DNA of 64,000 nucleotides from Tanytarsus gracilentus (lineage: Eukaryota > Arthropoda > Insecta > Diptera > Chironomidae). The number at the start of each line of letters is the position of its first letter. The first letter of the stretch is position 1. Position numbers and translations under genes: made by a program. Shown piece by piece: positions 22,367 to 34,422 of this stretch. The notes beneath the pieces were generated by a model. The model was not told the origin of the DNA. It saw only the letters and a program-made list of their open reading frames with translations, and ran no database searches. Location of the stretch: assembly GCA_038502055.1 (NCBI GenBank), contig JAXRKN010000042.1:1240001-1304000 (forward strand), given 5' to 3'.

Positions 22367-24389
22367 ATGTCGAAAAAGGACGAAATAACTGAGGAAATTC
22401 CCGATAAATTCTATGATGCGACAACGGGAACGACTTATCGAAAGCTTAGATTCTTCGGAAAGGTAAGTCCGCTGCTAATTTCATTCATTAAACTGCAAAT
22501 TTCCATAACCTTAAACTGATCTTGTTCGTTAAATCCTTTTTTTTCACACTTTCATTCTTTTTTTCGATCGTTAACAACAGGGAGGCTTCGCAAAATGCTA
22601 CGAGATTCAGAATATTGTAACAAATGGAGTGTTTGCTGGAAAAATTGTGTCCAAGAAACTCATGATGAAAACAAATCAAAAGGAAAAGATGACCCAAGAA
22701 ATTCAAATCCACAAGTCACTTCAGCATCCGAACATTGTCGGCTTCCATAGCTTCTTTGACGATCCCAATAATGTCTATATCGTGCTGGAACTGTGCAAGA
22801 AGAGATCAATGATGGAACTTCATAAGCGACGAAAAGTCGTTACAGATTACGAATGCCGTTACTATATTCATCAGATTGTTAGCGGTGTCAAGTATCTTCA
22901 CGACAATCGAATTATTCATCGTGATCTTAAGCTCGGAAATCTCTTCCTCAACGATGACTTGCACGTTAAGGTAAATTCTAAAATTTTATAGTGAAATTTG
23001 AATTTTTAACGGAACTTTTCACAAATAGATTGGTGACTTTGGCTTAGCAACACGCATCGAGTACGATGGAGAGCGTAAGAAGACTCTTTGTGGTACGCCC
23101 AACTATATTGCGCCGGAAATTCTCAATAAAAAAGGACACTCGTATGAGGTGGACATTTGGTCTATTGGCTGTGTCATGTACACTTTACTCGTCGGTCAGC
23201 CGCCATTCGAAACAAAGAGCTTAAAAGACACTTACTCAAAGATTCGTAAATGCGATTATCGTTTGCCCTCAAATCTTCGCAAAAATGCTGCCGACATGAT
23301 TATCGCTATGCTTCAATCTAATCCAGATAAACGTCCAACCGTCGGACAATTGCTTAGCTTTGATTTTCTCACTTATGCACCAGTTCCAAAGTCATTGCCA
23401 TACTCGTGCCTTACCACTGCGCCTCGTCCAGAATTGCTTGAGGTCAACGAAAAGACTGGCCGTCGACCACTCGCCGAAGTCAATGGACCCGACGATACAC
23501 ACACTGATCTCTCGTTCTTGAAGAATAACTTGCATGATGCCATTACAGCCTCGGGTATGATGGCCGTGTCGAGTAAGATTCAAAAGGATCACTTGGAGAT
23601 GCTTCAGCAGCAATTGACTGAGCTTTTTGGCGGTAAATTGAAACGTCATCTGAATGATTTGGGCGATGACTTCAGCGATCCTGCCTCTAATCCTCTCTTC
23701 TGGGTTAGCAAATGGGTTGATTATAGCGACAAATATGGCTTCGGTTATCAGCTCTGTGATGAGGGCATGGGCGTTATGTTCAACGACACTACAAAGTTAA
23801 TTATGCTCTCGAATGGAATGTAAGTTGCTAGAATTTAAAGTTTTGAGATAAAATAATGATATGAATTTATTTTTTTACAGGAATGTTCACTTCATTGATA
23901 AAGAAGGCAAAGAGTCATACTTTACGACCAACAACTATGCGGCACGTTTAGAGAAAAAGATGAAATTATTGACATATTTCAAGCGCTACATGACTGAACA
24001 TTTGGTTAAGGCTGGAGCTAATGCAGTTGTTAAAGAGAACGATAGCATTTCGCGTATTCCTCACTTGCACACCTGGTTCCGAACTCAATGCGCTGTCGTC
24101 ATGCATTTAACAAATGGAACTGTGCAGGTAAATTTTAAAATTATTCATAAAGTATTCATTTTTAACTAATTTTAAAACTTCTCAGCTCAACTTCTCAGAT
24201 CACCAAAAGATTGTCTTATGTCCATTGATGCAGGCCGTTACATTGCTTGATGTTGATAAGAATTTCCGCACATATCCATTCGGAACAATCGCTGAGCATG
24301 GTTGCAGTAACGATCTCTATCAAAAGCTTCGCTATGCGCACGAGAAGTTGGCGAAATTGATTGAAAAGCTTTCAGTTGAATGTTACTAA
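22367..24389 (+). CDS. polo: Polo-like kinase 1 (Polo), 5 exons
   Basis: Exons 22367-22462, 22581-22970, 23029-23819, 23881-24127 and 24186-24389 join in frame to 575 aa (Drosophila Polo is 576). This Ser/Thr kinase drives mitotic entry, centrosome maturation, kinetochore function and cytokinesis. The kinase domain shows a split glycine loop (FFGK|GGFAKCYE), HRDLKLGN (Asp147), DFGLA and the activation loop KKTLCGTPNYIAPE with Thr181 at the position of Drosophila Thr182. A destruction-box-like RRPLAEVN follows the kinase domain. Two polo boxes follow: the first holds FWVSKWVDYSDKYGFGYQL and the second ends with DHQKIVLCP, keeping the His514 and Lys516 pair that binds phosphopeptides. All catalytic and binding residues are present. 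The gene is divergent from RpLP0 and convergent with the DCUN1D gene. Confidence 0.98.
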
Positions 24390-25072
24390 ACAAACAAAAA
24401 ACACGTAGAGATTATGAGTAAAACGATTTTTACACGAATCGTTTTAAAATTTGATAAAAGATTCTTTGAAATTTACCTAACTGCCTCTCATATACATAAA
24501 TCCCCATAATTTTTTAAACCACTAAATTTGTCACTTTTATATTCTTACAAAAATTCACTTGATGCTGTAGGCAAAAATGCCGATGAGAACAAAACAATTT
24601 CATTCCCTACTTTGAGTATTTTTTGCTTTCGTTAAATTGTAAAAGTTTTCGTTAGAACTAATAAAGCAAAATATTAAATTTAAAACAAAAATCCTCGTCT
24701 TTAATCTAATCATGCGAACATTCATTAATTGGGATATTAAATGCTGTAAAGCATATGTTAACATTTAAAAGCTTTTCGGAAATACTTTCTACACATTTTT
24801 CGCTCATTTTTTTATTAACGACCAAAAAACTGTTAATTTCATACTTTTTTACAAACATGCAGGTAGTGTTTGGGATAATCTTAGAAGGAGAAAATTAATT
24901 AATTTATTTTTTCAAATATTTTTAATATATTTATGATTTTCCATATATTTTTCTCTCATATCTTTTCCACTTTCCATATAATATTAACAATAAAAACTTT
25001 CCAGAGGGAAAAAAAAGTTCTTTTTAAAGAAAGGAGGACAAGAATTTCGATTTAAACAAGAACGAAAATTTA
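24390..25072. other. Convergent 3' spacer of polo and the DCUN1D gene
   Basis: The left part is the polo 3' UTR, with an AATAAA signal at 24660-24665. The right part is the 3' flank of the minus-strand DCUN1D gene. AT-rich, no coding exon seen. Confidence 0.6.
24660..24665 (+). terminator. polo polyadenylation signal
   Basis: AATAAA about 270 bases after the polo stop, the clearest hexamer in the tail and suitably placed for a short 3' UTR. Confidence 0.5.
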
Positions 25073-26610
25073 TTATCCATAAAACATATTACTCTTGCCT
25101 TGCGGCGCTTGCTGCTGGTAATAATTTGACTGAGGTTGTGTTGTCGGCTGACTCAAATGTTGTTGGCACCATTCGACGAAATCATCGATTAGAACAGGCC
25201 TAAAAGTTTATAACGTTGTAATTTTATTAACAGAACGAAAGGAAAGTCCTTACCATGCTCCCTCTGCATCATAGTTACTCATGTTGTCGTCGATGTGCTG
25301 AGCAAAATCGAGAAGCAAGTTCCAGGTATCTTTCGGTATAGATCTTTTATGATTTTCCTACAGAATGAGACGCACACATTTGTCGAGTGCCATTTAAAAA
25401 TAAAATTTACTCACAGTTAAGAATTTGCACCAGAGGTCGAGGAACTTGAAGCGATCTTTCAGCACGATATTCCAATATGCGATCGCCATATCGAGATCGA
25501 GCCCTTTCTGACCGGTTTCTTTCGCATAATTGAATGTGTATTGATAGAAATCTTTAAACTTATTTATATCATTCAAATCCGTCTCGAGTTGAGAAAGTTT
25601 CTGTTTGAGTTTCTCTAAACTATCTACACCTAAATCACTAAAGCCATTGACGAATTCGTCGCGTGAAAATTCACACTGTGTCTGCGCTCGAAACTTCCAT
25701 GCGATAATGAGAACAAGTCTTGATTCTAAAAGAAGAGTTCTCATAAGATCTGTCAGCTAAATTATTTTTAAAATGATAATTACCAGGTGATAATTGTAAG
25801 TCTTCGAGGAATCGTACGACGCCATCGGAGAGGATTTTGAGTGGATCGTTCGGATCGCGATATTTGTTGAAAAGCTGTTCAACGTTCTTCTGGTCAAGTT
25901 CACCTTAAAAGAAACCAATAATTATATAAATTTTCGCGCAGTTTAAAGACTCAACTCACGATAATATAAACTTGGATTTTGAAAGTAATTATCGGAAGCT
26001 AAATCCAACTTCCAGTCATTGTTTTGAAGGCAAAAAATTGCCGTTTGCTCGCCCGTCTGCGTCAGTGCTATGAACTTTTTCACCCTATCCTTCTGCTGTT
26101 GCTTTAATTTATTCTTCAACGAGTCAAATGCGTAAATTAGTAAATGTGTTTTTAATTTTCAACATCTCGCAGTCAATCAATCGCAATATCACACGAGTTC
26201 CCAGAATTTTCATATCATCAATTCCATCTATATTTGGATTTTTCTTTTCTCTTTCGACGACTATGTCGCGTTTCTTAATTTTAAAAAGCGCGAATTGTTG
26301 CCAGAAAAAAGTTTCACCTCAAGGACATTCTTTACTCTCGTCGATGAGTAAACATTTTTCGATTTCGATCAACAACATTGCACGGCGATTGTTATTAATA
26401 TTTCTATGATGAAAATATTTAACAACACAGGAATTCACTCGCGATGATTATTAGGCAAATTTTTCTTTCGCAAAACTCTTTTTAATATTTTTTGAGTTAA
26501 TTCACGACATTTCGATGACATTTGACGTTTTCTTGGTAGTGTAAAAAGTTATGATGCGGAACTCGTGTGATTAAAATCAAATGACTGCGTTAATCTTCAA
26601 TATTTACCAT
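25073..26610 (-). CDS. DCN1-like neddylation co-E3 (DCUN1D1/2, SCCRO type)
   Basis: Exons (minus strand) 26608-26610, 25960-26113, 25793-25903, 25415-25725, 25264-25358 and 25073-25199 join in frame to 266 aa (human DCUN1D1 is 259). The protein helps UBC12 load NEDD8 on cullins and so activates cullin-RING ligases. The N-terminal UBA-like domain reads from KLKQQQKDRVKKFIALTQTG to about residue 45. The PONY/DCUN1 domain follows, with TWNLLLDF, DNMSNYDAEGAWPVLIDD and the acidic and hydrophobic DAD-patch positions (Asp of PKDTW, Ala of GAW, Asp of LID) kept. The first coding exon would contain only the ATG: donor ATG|GTAAAT at 26607 and acceptor before AATAAATTAAAG. This gives MNKLK, exactly the start of the human protein. 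It shares a divergent 0.6-kb promoter region with TAM41. Confidence 0.93.
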
Positions 26611-27186
26611 TTTTTCTTTCCTTATTTTATTTTGAATATTTTCTAAAAATTACGAACGACAGCAAACGTGTTTGAGTGGAGACTTTTTTCAAAAACTTAA
26701 AAAACGTTAGAAATAAATTTTGATAAAAGTTTGAATTTGTGCTAGAATTTTGAAAAAAACTAATTTTATTTATTTGTAATTTTTATTAAAAATTTTACTT
26801 TAATGAATTACTCTAAAAAAAACTCTATGAAATTTAATTTTTGAAAAATTTTAAATTTTTTAAATTTTCCCGCACTTTTTTAGTCAAGACACAAATCGTC
26901 AAAGCCGAGTAAAAACAAGAAGAAAACTTTTCATAATAAGATTCAGAAAAAAATTTTAAAAGCAGTTTTCGTGAAGTCAATCGAGTGATAAAAGTAAATT
27001 AAAGTGAACAGTCATCGAGATCAGCAGGCGAATATTAAGGAGACGTTGAAGTTGATAAGGCAGAGAAGGTATAAACAACCGAAAAAACTACTGGAAGTTT
27101 TCTCATCCCTAAAAAAAGTCGCGATGTGTAGTTAAAGCGTAAAAAATTTCAAAAAAGTTCATGCATGAATTGATTAAACTGGTAAA
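26611..27186. promoter_or_regulatory. Divergent promoter region of DCUN1D and TAM41
   Basis: A 576-base gap between two oppositely oriented start codons, AT-rich with some T runs. It must hold both leaders and both core promoters. No TATA box is convincingly placed, as expected for housekeeping genes. Confidence 0.5.
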
Positions 27187-28236
27187 ATGCTAACGAGAGG
27201 CAATGTGCGGCCCATTTACTATCGGATACTTTCAAAGTTTCCAACTAATTTTTCACTCTGCTTTGCTTATGGCTCGGGAGTTAAGCCTCAAATTGGATAT
27301 GCAGGAACAGAAACATCCAGCAACGCTCCTAGCAGTCCTAGTAAGAAGCCAAAGATGTTGGATTTAATGTTTGTTGTTGAGAATTCATATCAATGGCATG
27401 CTCAAAACATCCAGCAAAATCCTAGTCATTATTCCTTCATGCGACACCTGGGTAGCAACTGCGTAGCAAAAATTCAAGAGAAATACGGAGCAAAAGTATA
27501 CTGTAACACGCTCATTCCCATCAAGGATGACAGTAACAATAATCTTCTTATTAAATATGGCGTTATAACGACTAAAGACTTTATTGAGGATCTTCTCGAT
27601 TGGCGAGATCTATACGTTTCGGGTCGTCTTCAGAAACCCGTTGAAATCATTCGAGAACCAAATAGTTCAAAAGTCCAAAATGCCCTTCAACTCAACCTTA
27701 AGAGTGCCGTTCATGCAGCTCTCCTCTTATTGCCAAAAGAATTCAGTGAATTCGATTTTTACTGCACCATCACCTCGCTTAGTTACAACGGTGATTTTAG
27801 AATGATTTTTGGGGAAAATAAGAACAAAGTTCAAAACATTGTGAGACCACAAATCGAGCATTTTCGTAATCTCTACGCCCCCACCCTTGACGTTTTCAAA
27901 CAAATGCTCGATTTTTCGCTTAGCAGAGATGCATTTAATGGGAAATGGCATCAAGATATGTCTTCGCTGGTTGCTCTTCAGCACCTCAATCAACTTCCAA
28001 AAGGGCCCATTAGGAGAATCGTTCGCGAGTGGACTCGAGGGAAATACAGAGCCGATACGGAAGATGTGCTGAGAGCCGTCGCTTGTTCACCTCGTTATCA
28101 AGAAATCGTTAAAAAAAGTCTCGCCGACATTGTGTGGCAGAGTAGCGTGAAGCAGTCACTTAAAAATATCCCAACCGCTGGAATTAGTAAATCTCTTAGT
28201 TATGCGTGGAGCAAAGCTTTAAAAACTTTCTCTTAA
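27187..28236 (+). CDS. Tam41: Mitochondrial CDP-diacylglycerol synthase TAM41
   Basis: A single-exon frame of 349 aa matching the TAM41/MMP37 family. The enzyme sits on the matrix side of the mitochondrial inner membrane and converts phosphatidate plus CTP to CDP-diacylglycerol, the first committed step to cardiolipin. The N-terminus MLTRGNVRPIYYRILSKF is basic and lacks acidic residues, fitting a presequence. The nucleotidyltransferase core is recognisable: CFAYGSGVKPQ (GSG motif), LDLMFVVENSYQWHAQN, HYSFMRHLG and LIKYGVITTKDFIEDLLDWRDLYVSGRLQKPVEI in sequence around residues 110-160. The C-terminal helical part ends near KSLSYAWSKALK. Only 153 bases separate its stop from the next gene on the same strand, and an AATAAA lies at 28299-28304. 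Confidence 0.93.
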   Translation: MLTRGNVRPIYYRILSKFPTNFSLCFAYGSGVKPQIGYAGTETSSNAPSSPSKKPKMLDLMFVVENSYQWHAQNIQQNPSHYSFMRHLGSNCVAKIQEKYGAKVYCNTLIPIKDDSNNNLLIKYGVITTKDFIEDLLDWRDLYVSGRLQKPVEIIREPNSSKVQNALQLNLKSAVHAALLLLPKEFSEFDFYCTITSLSYNGDFRMIFGENKNKVQNIVRPQIEHFRNLYAPTLDVFKQMLDFSLSRDAFNGKWHQDMSSLVALQHLNQLPKGPIRRIVREWTRGKYRADTEDVLRAVACSPRYQEIVKKSLADIVWQSSVKQSLKNIPTAGISKSLSYAWSKALKTFS

Positions 28237-28298
28237 GTTGTTCCTTTACTAGAAACATTTCATGCATTCGTTTTATGAAATTATTGGAAACATGAGGC

Positions 28299-28304
28299 AA
28301 TAAA
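28299..28304 (+). terminator. TAM41 polyadenylation signal
   Basis: AATAAA 63 bases after the TAM41 stop and 86 bases before the next start codon, so the two genes appear separately terminated. Confidence 0.55.
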
Positions 28305-28389
28305 AGATAATTGAAACTTTATTCTATGAAAGCTTCCAGGTCTTTTTTTAATGAAATAAATTTTAAAAGAAAACTTTAATAATTCAAGG

Positions 28390-30065
28390 ATGCGTAGCAG
28401 TAGCGATGACTCGAGTGATTCCGACTCTGGAACGAGCTTCAAGCGTGGAAAGAAGTCTAAAAATGACAGCGATAGTGACAAGAAGCCGACTGAGTCTGAT
28501 AGAGGGAGAAAAGATTTGAGAAGATCATCGCCTAGACCATCTCATCAGAGGGATCGTGATAACTCATCTAAACGAAAGTTCAACGTGGACGATAATGATA
28601 GACGGAGACGAGCAGACGATCGAAGAAAATCAGACGAGGCTCGTAATGATCGAAAACGTGAGAGATTCGATGACAACAGGAGTCGATTTGATGACAGGAG
28701 AAATTTCGATAGAAATCGTAATGATGGAAAATTCTCACGAGGAAATGATAGAAATAGGTCAAACGAGAGAAGGCGTGATGATCGAGATTTCAAACGACAC
28801 GATAATTATGATGACCGTAAGCCATCATCGGGTGCAAGAGATGAGCGGAAGCACACTGAAAAAGTTCAGGAAAGAAAAAGAGAGCCCGAAAAAATTCAAC
28901 GGGCTCGATCAAAAACACCCGAACGTGCAAATAAAAAGGAAAAAGTGGAAGAGAAGAGAGATCTCCCCAAAAGCAAAAAAGAATCTTCAACGGTTCATCG
29001 ACATGAAGACTCCTCAAAACATTCCAACACTGAAAAACCTCGATTTGAATCGTATGACTCATATGGTCCGGCACTTCCTCCACCGTCCTCTTCAACAAAG
29101 GAAACTGAAAAAATTAACAAGCCCCCAAAAACTGAGCAAAAAGGTCCAATCGGCCCATCACTACCAAAGGACTTTAAGAAAACTGAGAGTATGGAAGTCA
29201 TTTCATCGGAGAATGAAGACGATGTCGACATGATTGGTCCATTGCCAATATCTGACGCCTCCGCTTTGTCAGAACGCGATTTAGAGCGAGAGAAACGAAA
29301 AATTGAATTAAAATTGAGACAATTGGATCGTAGAGCCGAAGAGTTGGGAAAGGAGCAGCAAAAGGAAAGAGGTATGTCTTAAAATTGTTGTAAAAAATCG
29401 ATAATAATTTAAATTTTATTTTAATTCCACAGAGGAATGGATGTTGGAGCTTCCAGAAGTACGAAAAGTTGCCGATTTGGGTCTCGGTGCACGTCAATTC
29501 CGTCGTGGCGAGCAACCTGATTTTAGTGATCGCAATCAATGGACAAAAACACCAAACGACCACAAAAATGGTTCAAAGGACAAGGATAATAAAAATGATG
29601 AAAAACGTAATGAACGCGAAGTTGAGAAGCGACGACGTGAAGAGGCAATCGCTAAGCGTGATGCGGAGCAAGATGAGATGGCTCGAAAACATAAAAAACT
29701 TCATAAACGTGATAAATCATTACTTGAATTGCATGAGAAGAAGTTGAAGAAGGAAAAGGTTTGTTTAAAAGTCAATAGGTGGAAATTATTTTTAAATATT
29801 TTCATTAAGTCAATTTAAAAATTATTTCCATCCCTTGGCAAAAATCTCAAATTATTTTGTTGAGGCGGAAATTTTCATTAATTTCGTAATTTCTTTTTTA
29901 ACAACACAGAAAAAGGCAAAGGAAGAGAAGGAAGAACGAAGACCATTCAGTCGAGATACTGATTTACAAGTCAATCGCTTCGATGAATCACGCAAGAAGG
30001 CCGCAATCAAGAGTTCGCAGCTGCTCGACGATCGATTTGGACGTGGCCACGCTAAATATCTGTAA
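28390..30065 (+). CDS. GPALPP motifs-containing protein (GPALPP1, DUF3752)
   Basis: Exons 28390-29371, 29433-29758 and 29910-30065 join in frame to 487 aa. The family is conserved in eukaryotes and presumably nuclear; its biochemical role is not established. The first 200 residues are extremely charged, with RD, RR, ER and KS runs like splicing-associated proteins. The signature YGPALPPPSSS follows near residue 225, with degenerate repeats IGPSLPKDF and IGPLPISDA. The C-terminal DUF3752 region reads EEWMLELPEVRKVADLGLG, then a basic coiled-coil-like stretch and the conserved end DDRFGRGHAKYL. The start codon is the first ATG, 153 bases past TAM41. Identity rests on the GPALPP motif, the EEWM.LPE block and the C-terminus. 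Confidence 0.9.
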
Positions 30066-31402
30066 AAGAATGTCGCTTAGAATTTTTAGATGAAAAAAGA
30101 AATTAACTGTATATTTTTAACCACAAAATTTATTCTTGAGTTTAAAATTGAAATCTAAAATAAAAATTTAAGAAATGCAAATTGAGGAGAATTTTCATCG
30201 TGAATTTAAACCCTATAGAAAAATTTCTCGTCGCAGTAAAACGAAGGAAATAAATAGAAAAGAATCACATTCCCCCGTCTCGTCGACGTTGCCTTCATCT
30301 CGATCTCATTTTCTCCTCTCGAAAATTTGTGCTTGTGGAAAGACAAAAATTTCCTTTAAAAAATATTTTCCTTTCAGTTCGTGTTTAGATTTTCTCGAAA
30401 ACGCATCGCGTCTGAGTAAAATTTAAAATAGATAAAATTATTTTTAAAATGTGGATTTAAAATTTTAGCAAATAAGAATTCCGATAGAATCGAAAAATGA
30501 AAATTCCGAAATAAAAAAATTCCTAAAACGAAATTAAAAAGTTCCTATAAAAAAAAATGTTTTAATTTTCCGCGAGATTAATTTTTAATTTAATAATTTT
30601 TTGCGTGTCGTGAGTGTGTGATAGAAATTTTAAAAGTTAATTTGGATTATCAATTTCACGCGAGGTAAGAAAAGTCATAACTATCAATTTCACAATTTTT
30701 AGTGCTCACTTATGAAATTCATTCACCACGTGCAAGTCGAGACAGGAAGAATTTTTCTCTCGTTTCCGATTGCCAACCCTCTCGCGCTGCACACACAGTT
30801 GTGGAAAACCTTCTCATAATCACCCAAAATTATGATTAACGAAAGACGAGCGGAAATGATTTTTCTCAATCGACATTCCATTGCATTTGGGGAGTGTCGA
30901 GTGACATTTGCGGAAAAATATTTTTTTTTGAGAATGCACTTCGAATGAACTCTGTGGAATTTTCTCCCTCAGACTGCTTTTTTTAGTCGCTCGTGACCTC
31001 CTCTTAAATCATCATCATACATGCTTCATTACACTCAAAAATCCTCGCACGAGTGTCTTATTGCTCTTCGCTTGCAATGCTGAAATTTATCTCGATCTTC
31101 TTACTCATGTGCGAGAGTTCATTAACACATGAATTTCATTAACATTCAATCAAAAAAATACAATTTAAGGAAGGAAAAAATAACAAAAACATCACTTGGA
31201 TGCTTCAATGCATATGCATGGATTTATTTGTATAAACAATTGCATTTCCGATTTTTCTTCATTCGATGCACGTGGAGGGAGAGATTTTTTTTGTATTTTT
31301 ATAATCTGATTCAGAATCTGAATTAATCATTAATTAATTTGAATTAAAATTCAATATTTTAAAATTGATAAATTTATATTAAGAAAATTTGATAAAATTT
31401 AA

Positions 31403-31413
31403 GGTTCGAATCC
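31403..31413 (+). repeat. Isolated tRNA-like B-box word
   Basis: GGTTCGAATCC followed by TA, inside AT-rich sequence. No tRNA fold is present around it. Flanks resemble the copies at 33509 and 37846 (A/T-rich, TTTAAAG-type left flank). Confidence 0.5.
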
Positions 31414-32380
31414 TACAAATTAAATGGATTTATTCTTGTTTGATTACTTTAATTTTTTTACTGTTTAATTTTTACGTTATAAATTTAAAAATTTTGTTAT
31501 TCAAAAATATTTTTTTAAAGTTGAATTCACAAATAAATAAATTTTCTCTCCCTCAAAAACTATAAAACATGAAAAATAAAATAAATTTTCAAATTAACGA
31601 AAAAACACTCAACAAAAAATAAATTAAAAGGCAGAAGTCAACACGTAATTTAGGCAAATGATTTTTTCATGTTTTTTATGTGATTTTTACGACTCATTTT
31701 TCATGTGATCCTTATAATAATGCACGCATGCAGTCACGGAGAGTGTAAGATAAGATACTCTTACGGTGTGGTGTGAGCTCTCAATGAAAGATGATCCTTA
31801 GACGACTTTTTTATGCTTCTCGCACACATTTTATAATGATCGAGCGAAGCGAGGGATCGACGAAGATCTATCTTGTAGGGGTGCGAAGATCACAACGTGT
31901 CAGATAGTCTAGATATGGATTAATTGCATGTCAATGTTGTTCACAACATAATTTTTCCTTCAACATCACTTTTCAAGTTCATTGACATAAAATTTTTTAA
32001 TTTTTTATTATGCTGTAGGAGGAGGAAACAAAAAAAGTTCGTAGGAGTTATAAAAAAAATTCGCAACGTTAATGAATCATGTGAATAATGTTTCAGCTGT
32101 TATGACGCAACAGTTATAAATCTCAAATGTTTTTTTCGGGTTGAGACAAATTTTATTTCTGTTCCTCAAAATTTCATGAAACGAATAAGCGATTATGTTG
32201 TTGGGTGTCATAAAGAATTCTTTAACTCCTTGTTAATTATCATAAATATCGTAAAAGGTCGCATAATGATCACTTTCGTGGTTGAAATCTCTTCGCTCCC
32301 TCTCTCGCTCGCTCATGAGATGTGTGCACATAAATTTTATGATGAGGAAGAAAAAATTACTCACTTTTTTGTTGAGTTTA

Positions 32381-32717
32381 AAATTGAACGCATATATGCA
32401 AAAACTGCCAAATGACTAAAATGGTAAACCCACATGCCTACTTCGGAAAAGCATATATTTTAAATATTTTTCAAACGGGCAATTTTTATTTCCAAAAATG
32501 TGACTTATTGTGACTTGAATAATTTAATCAAACGTTTAAAAACACTTTCTGGATATCGCTAATAAACTTTTGGCTCTTCAATAGTAAAAAAAAAAAGATT
32601 ATTGCAAGATAAAAATTGTCTGTTTGAAAAATATTTAAAATATATGCTTTTTCGAAGTAGGCATGTGGGTTTACCATTTTAGTCATTTGGCAGTTTTTGC
32701 ATATATGCGTTCAATTT
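32381..32717. repeat. Large inverted repeat, 109-bp arms
   Basis: Arm one is 32381-32489 and arm two 32609-32717, separated by 119 bases. The arms are reverse complements with only 3 mismatches in 109 positions. No protein is encoded, no flanking target duplication is evident, and the arms do not match classical transposon ends I recognise. It could be a non-autonomous foldback or MITE-like element, or a long hairpin locus able to give endogenous siRNA if transcribed. Confidence 0.9.
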
Positions 32718-33508
32718 ATTAGAAATTTCATTAATTTTTAAAAATTGAAATAATGTTAGTAAGCTTTGCGACAATTTTTTCAATTTTATGTAAAAATATT
32801 TTTTAGAATTCGCCCACAATCATGTGAGTTTTAAAAAATATTTTCTTCACATTTAAAATTGCAAAATCTTCCCAATTCTTCCCTCCTCTCCCGTTTAAAA
32901 TTAAAAATTTCACAAAAAAAAGGAATAAAAAGAACAAAACATTGCAAAGAGAGCGAAATAAATGAGGGGAATTGATGTCAATGATCTCTTCCTCCGCATA
33001 CACTCAAATATTTTAAACATAACATCTTGACGTGTTTATCTTTCTTGATCCTCTTTTTCTTCACGCGTAAACTGCTTCAATTTTATCAAAGTTGAGGAGA
33101 GAGAAAAAAAAGGAAGAGTAAGAAAATTTTTAACGGCAACCTAAATTAACTTCCACAGAGAGTGAGCACATAAACGTAAATAAATCAACCCCTTTGCTGA
33201 GCCGTGAAAGTGAAAATTAAGATTTGTTGATGATAATAATGAGAGCTGGGAGAGATAGTAAAGGGAATTAAAAAACCTCATAATCATCTTATAGCTTAGG
33301 GAAGGATGGTTTATGTTGACTGGCACGCGTGATTTCCATAAACGTTGATAGACATTAAACTCTCTTTTATTCACTGCCTTTTACACATCTCTCTTGTCGT
33401 GACCTTTCCCTTTGCACTCAATTTATATTATTTATGTTACTAATGTTAGAGTGATGTTAAGTGCAAGAGATGGAAATTTTAAAAGAGTCATGAAATTTTT
33501 AAATAAAA

Positions 33509-33519
33509 GGTTCGAATCC
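33509..33519 (+). repeat. Isolated tRNA-like B-box word
   Basis: Third copy of GGTTCGAATCC, again followed by TA and AT-rich sequence (AAAAGG before, TAAATTTT after). No A box or tRNA fold was found. Confidence 0.5.
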
Positions 33520-34414
33520 TAAATTTTAATCAATTTGAATATTAAATAAAGCGGCTGTTAATTTTTTTTAGATTAAAACTAATTACAAAATTTTTTGACC
33601 TCAATAGCATAAATTTTAAACGAGTGTCTAAAGAATATGATCGACACAATCCATCATAAAAAAAGAAGTGAGATACATTAAATTAATATCATGCATGCCT
33701 TATAGTGAGAGTAAAAGTTATTCTTTGACGCGTATTTTTTTTTATGTGAAAGAGAAAGTTTTTTAATGTTCTAAAAATAGCGAGACACGACATACGATGG
33801 CACGTCTGGCTGACTTGGTAGTCATCAATTTGCACTCGCTGTTGTACTTATGTGTGTCTGGCGATGCACTTACGCCTGCATGGAAATCTTCGGACGATCT
33901 TCGTTCTTATTCTCGAAAGAGAGCGGAAATTGCGACTGTCGATAAAAACTTGAAATTTATTTAATTTTTTTTTCGCGTGCGGCCTAAAACAAAATAAAAA
34001 TGCGTCGTCGTGAAAGAGAAATTTTTGTTTTGGCAAATCGTGAAATTATTTTTAGTCACGTTGCGAAATTCTTTTTTATTTATTTCTTGATAAAAAAGAG
34101 TAAATTTAGAGAAATTCTTTCGTCTCCATGCTAGCTCAAATTAAGTGCAATAAATTTTCTCAATATCACAGAATTCTATTTTGGAGCAAATATCGGCAAT
34201 GCTGTCGGTGAGTGAGAAAGAGGAAAGTCAAGATCAACAGCATGTTTAATAATAGCATCTCTCTCGCTCTTGCACGCCCCCCAGCAGAAGCCAGAATCAT
34301 CTGACTATGTATGTTTATTTTTTCATCTTCACTCTGCCATGCCGATGTAAACTGTCGGAATTTCATGTCTAATGCATCATAAAAGGAATGCGTGTGTGTG
34401 TGTATTGCCAGCTC

Positions 34415-34422
34415 TATAAATA
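34415..34422 (+). promoter_or_regulatory. Possible TATA box of the rols-like gene
   Basis: TATAAATA (in CTCTATAAATAGTCG) lies about 240 bases upstream of the start codon at 34656. A leader intron may end at the acceptor AATTCCAG before 34611. No initiator motif was found at the expected distance, so the call is tentative. Confidence 0.35.

Larger units (their letters stand above)
30066..34414. other. Non-coding spacer upstream of the RING-finger gene
   Basis: AT-rich DNA without a supportable coding exon. It contains the GPALPP1 3' UTR at its left end, two isolated B-box words (31403 and 33509) and a large inverted repeat (32381-32717). Small open frames are of low complexity and were not accepted. 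The right end probably carries regulatory sequence for the rols-like gene. Confidence 0.5.

Noticed and set aside
26128..26409. 93-codon plus-strand frame between DCUN1D exons
   Set aside because: It lies in the first DCUN1D intron on the opposite strand, without domain, splice partner or promoter.
28545..29233. Several long open frames overlapping the GPALPP1 gene on both strands
   Set aside because: Shadows of a charged, codon-biased exon; GPALPP1 itself has family motifs and proper splice sites.
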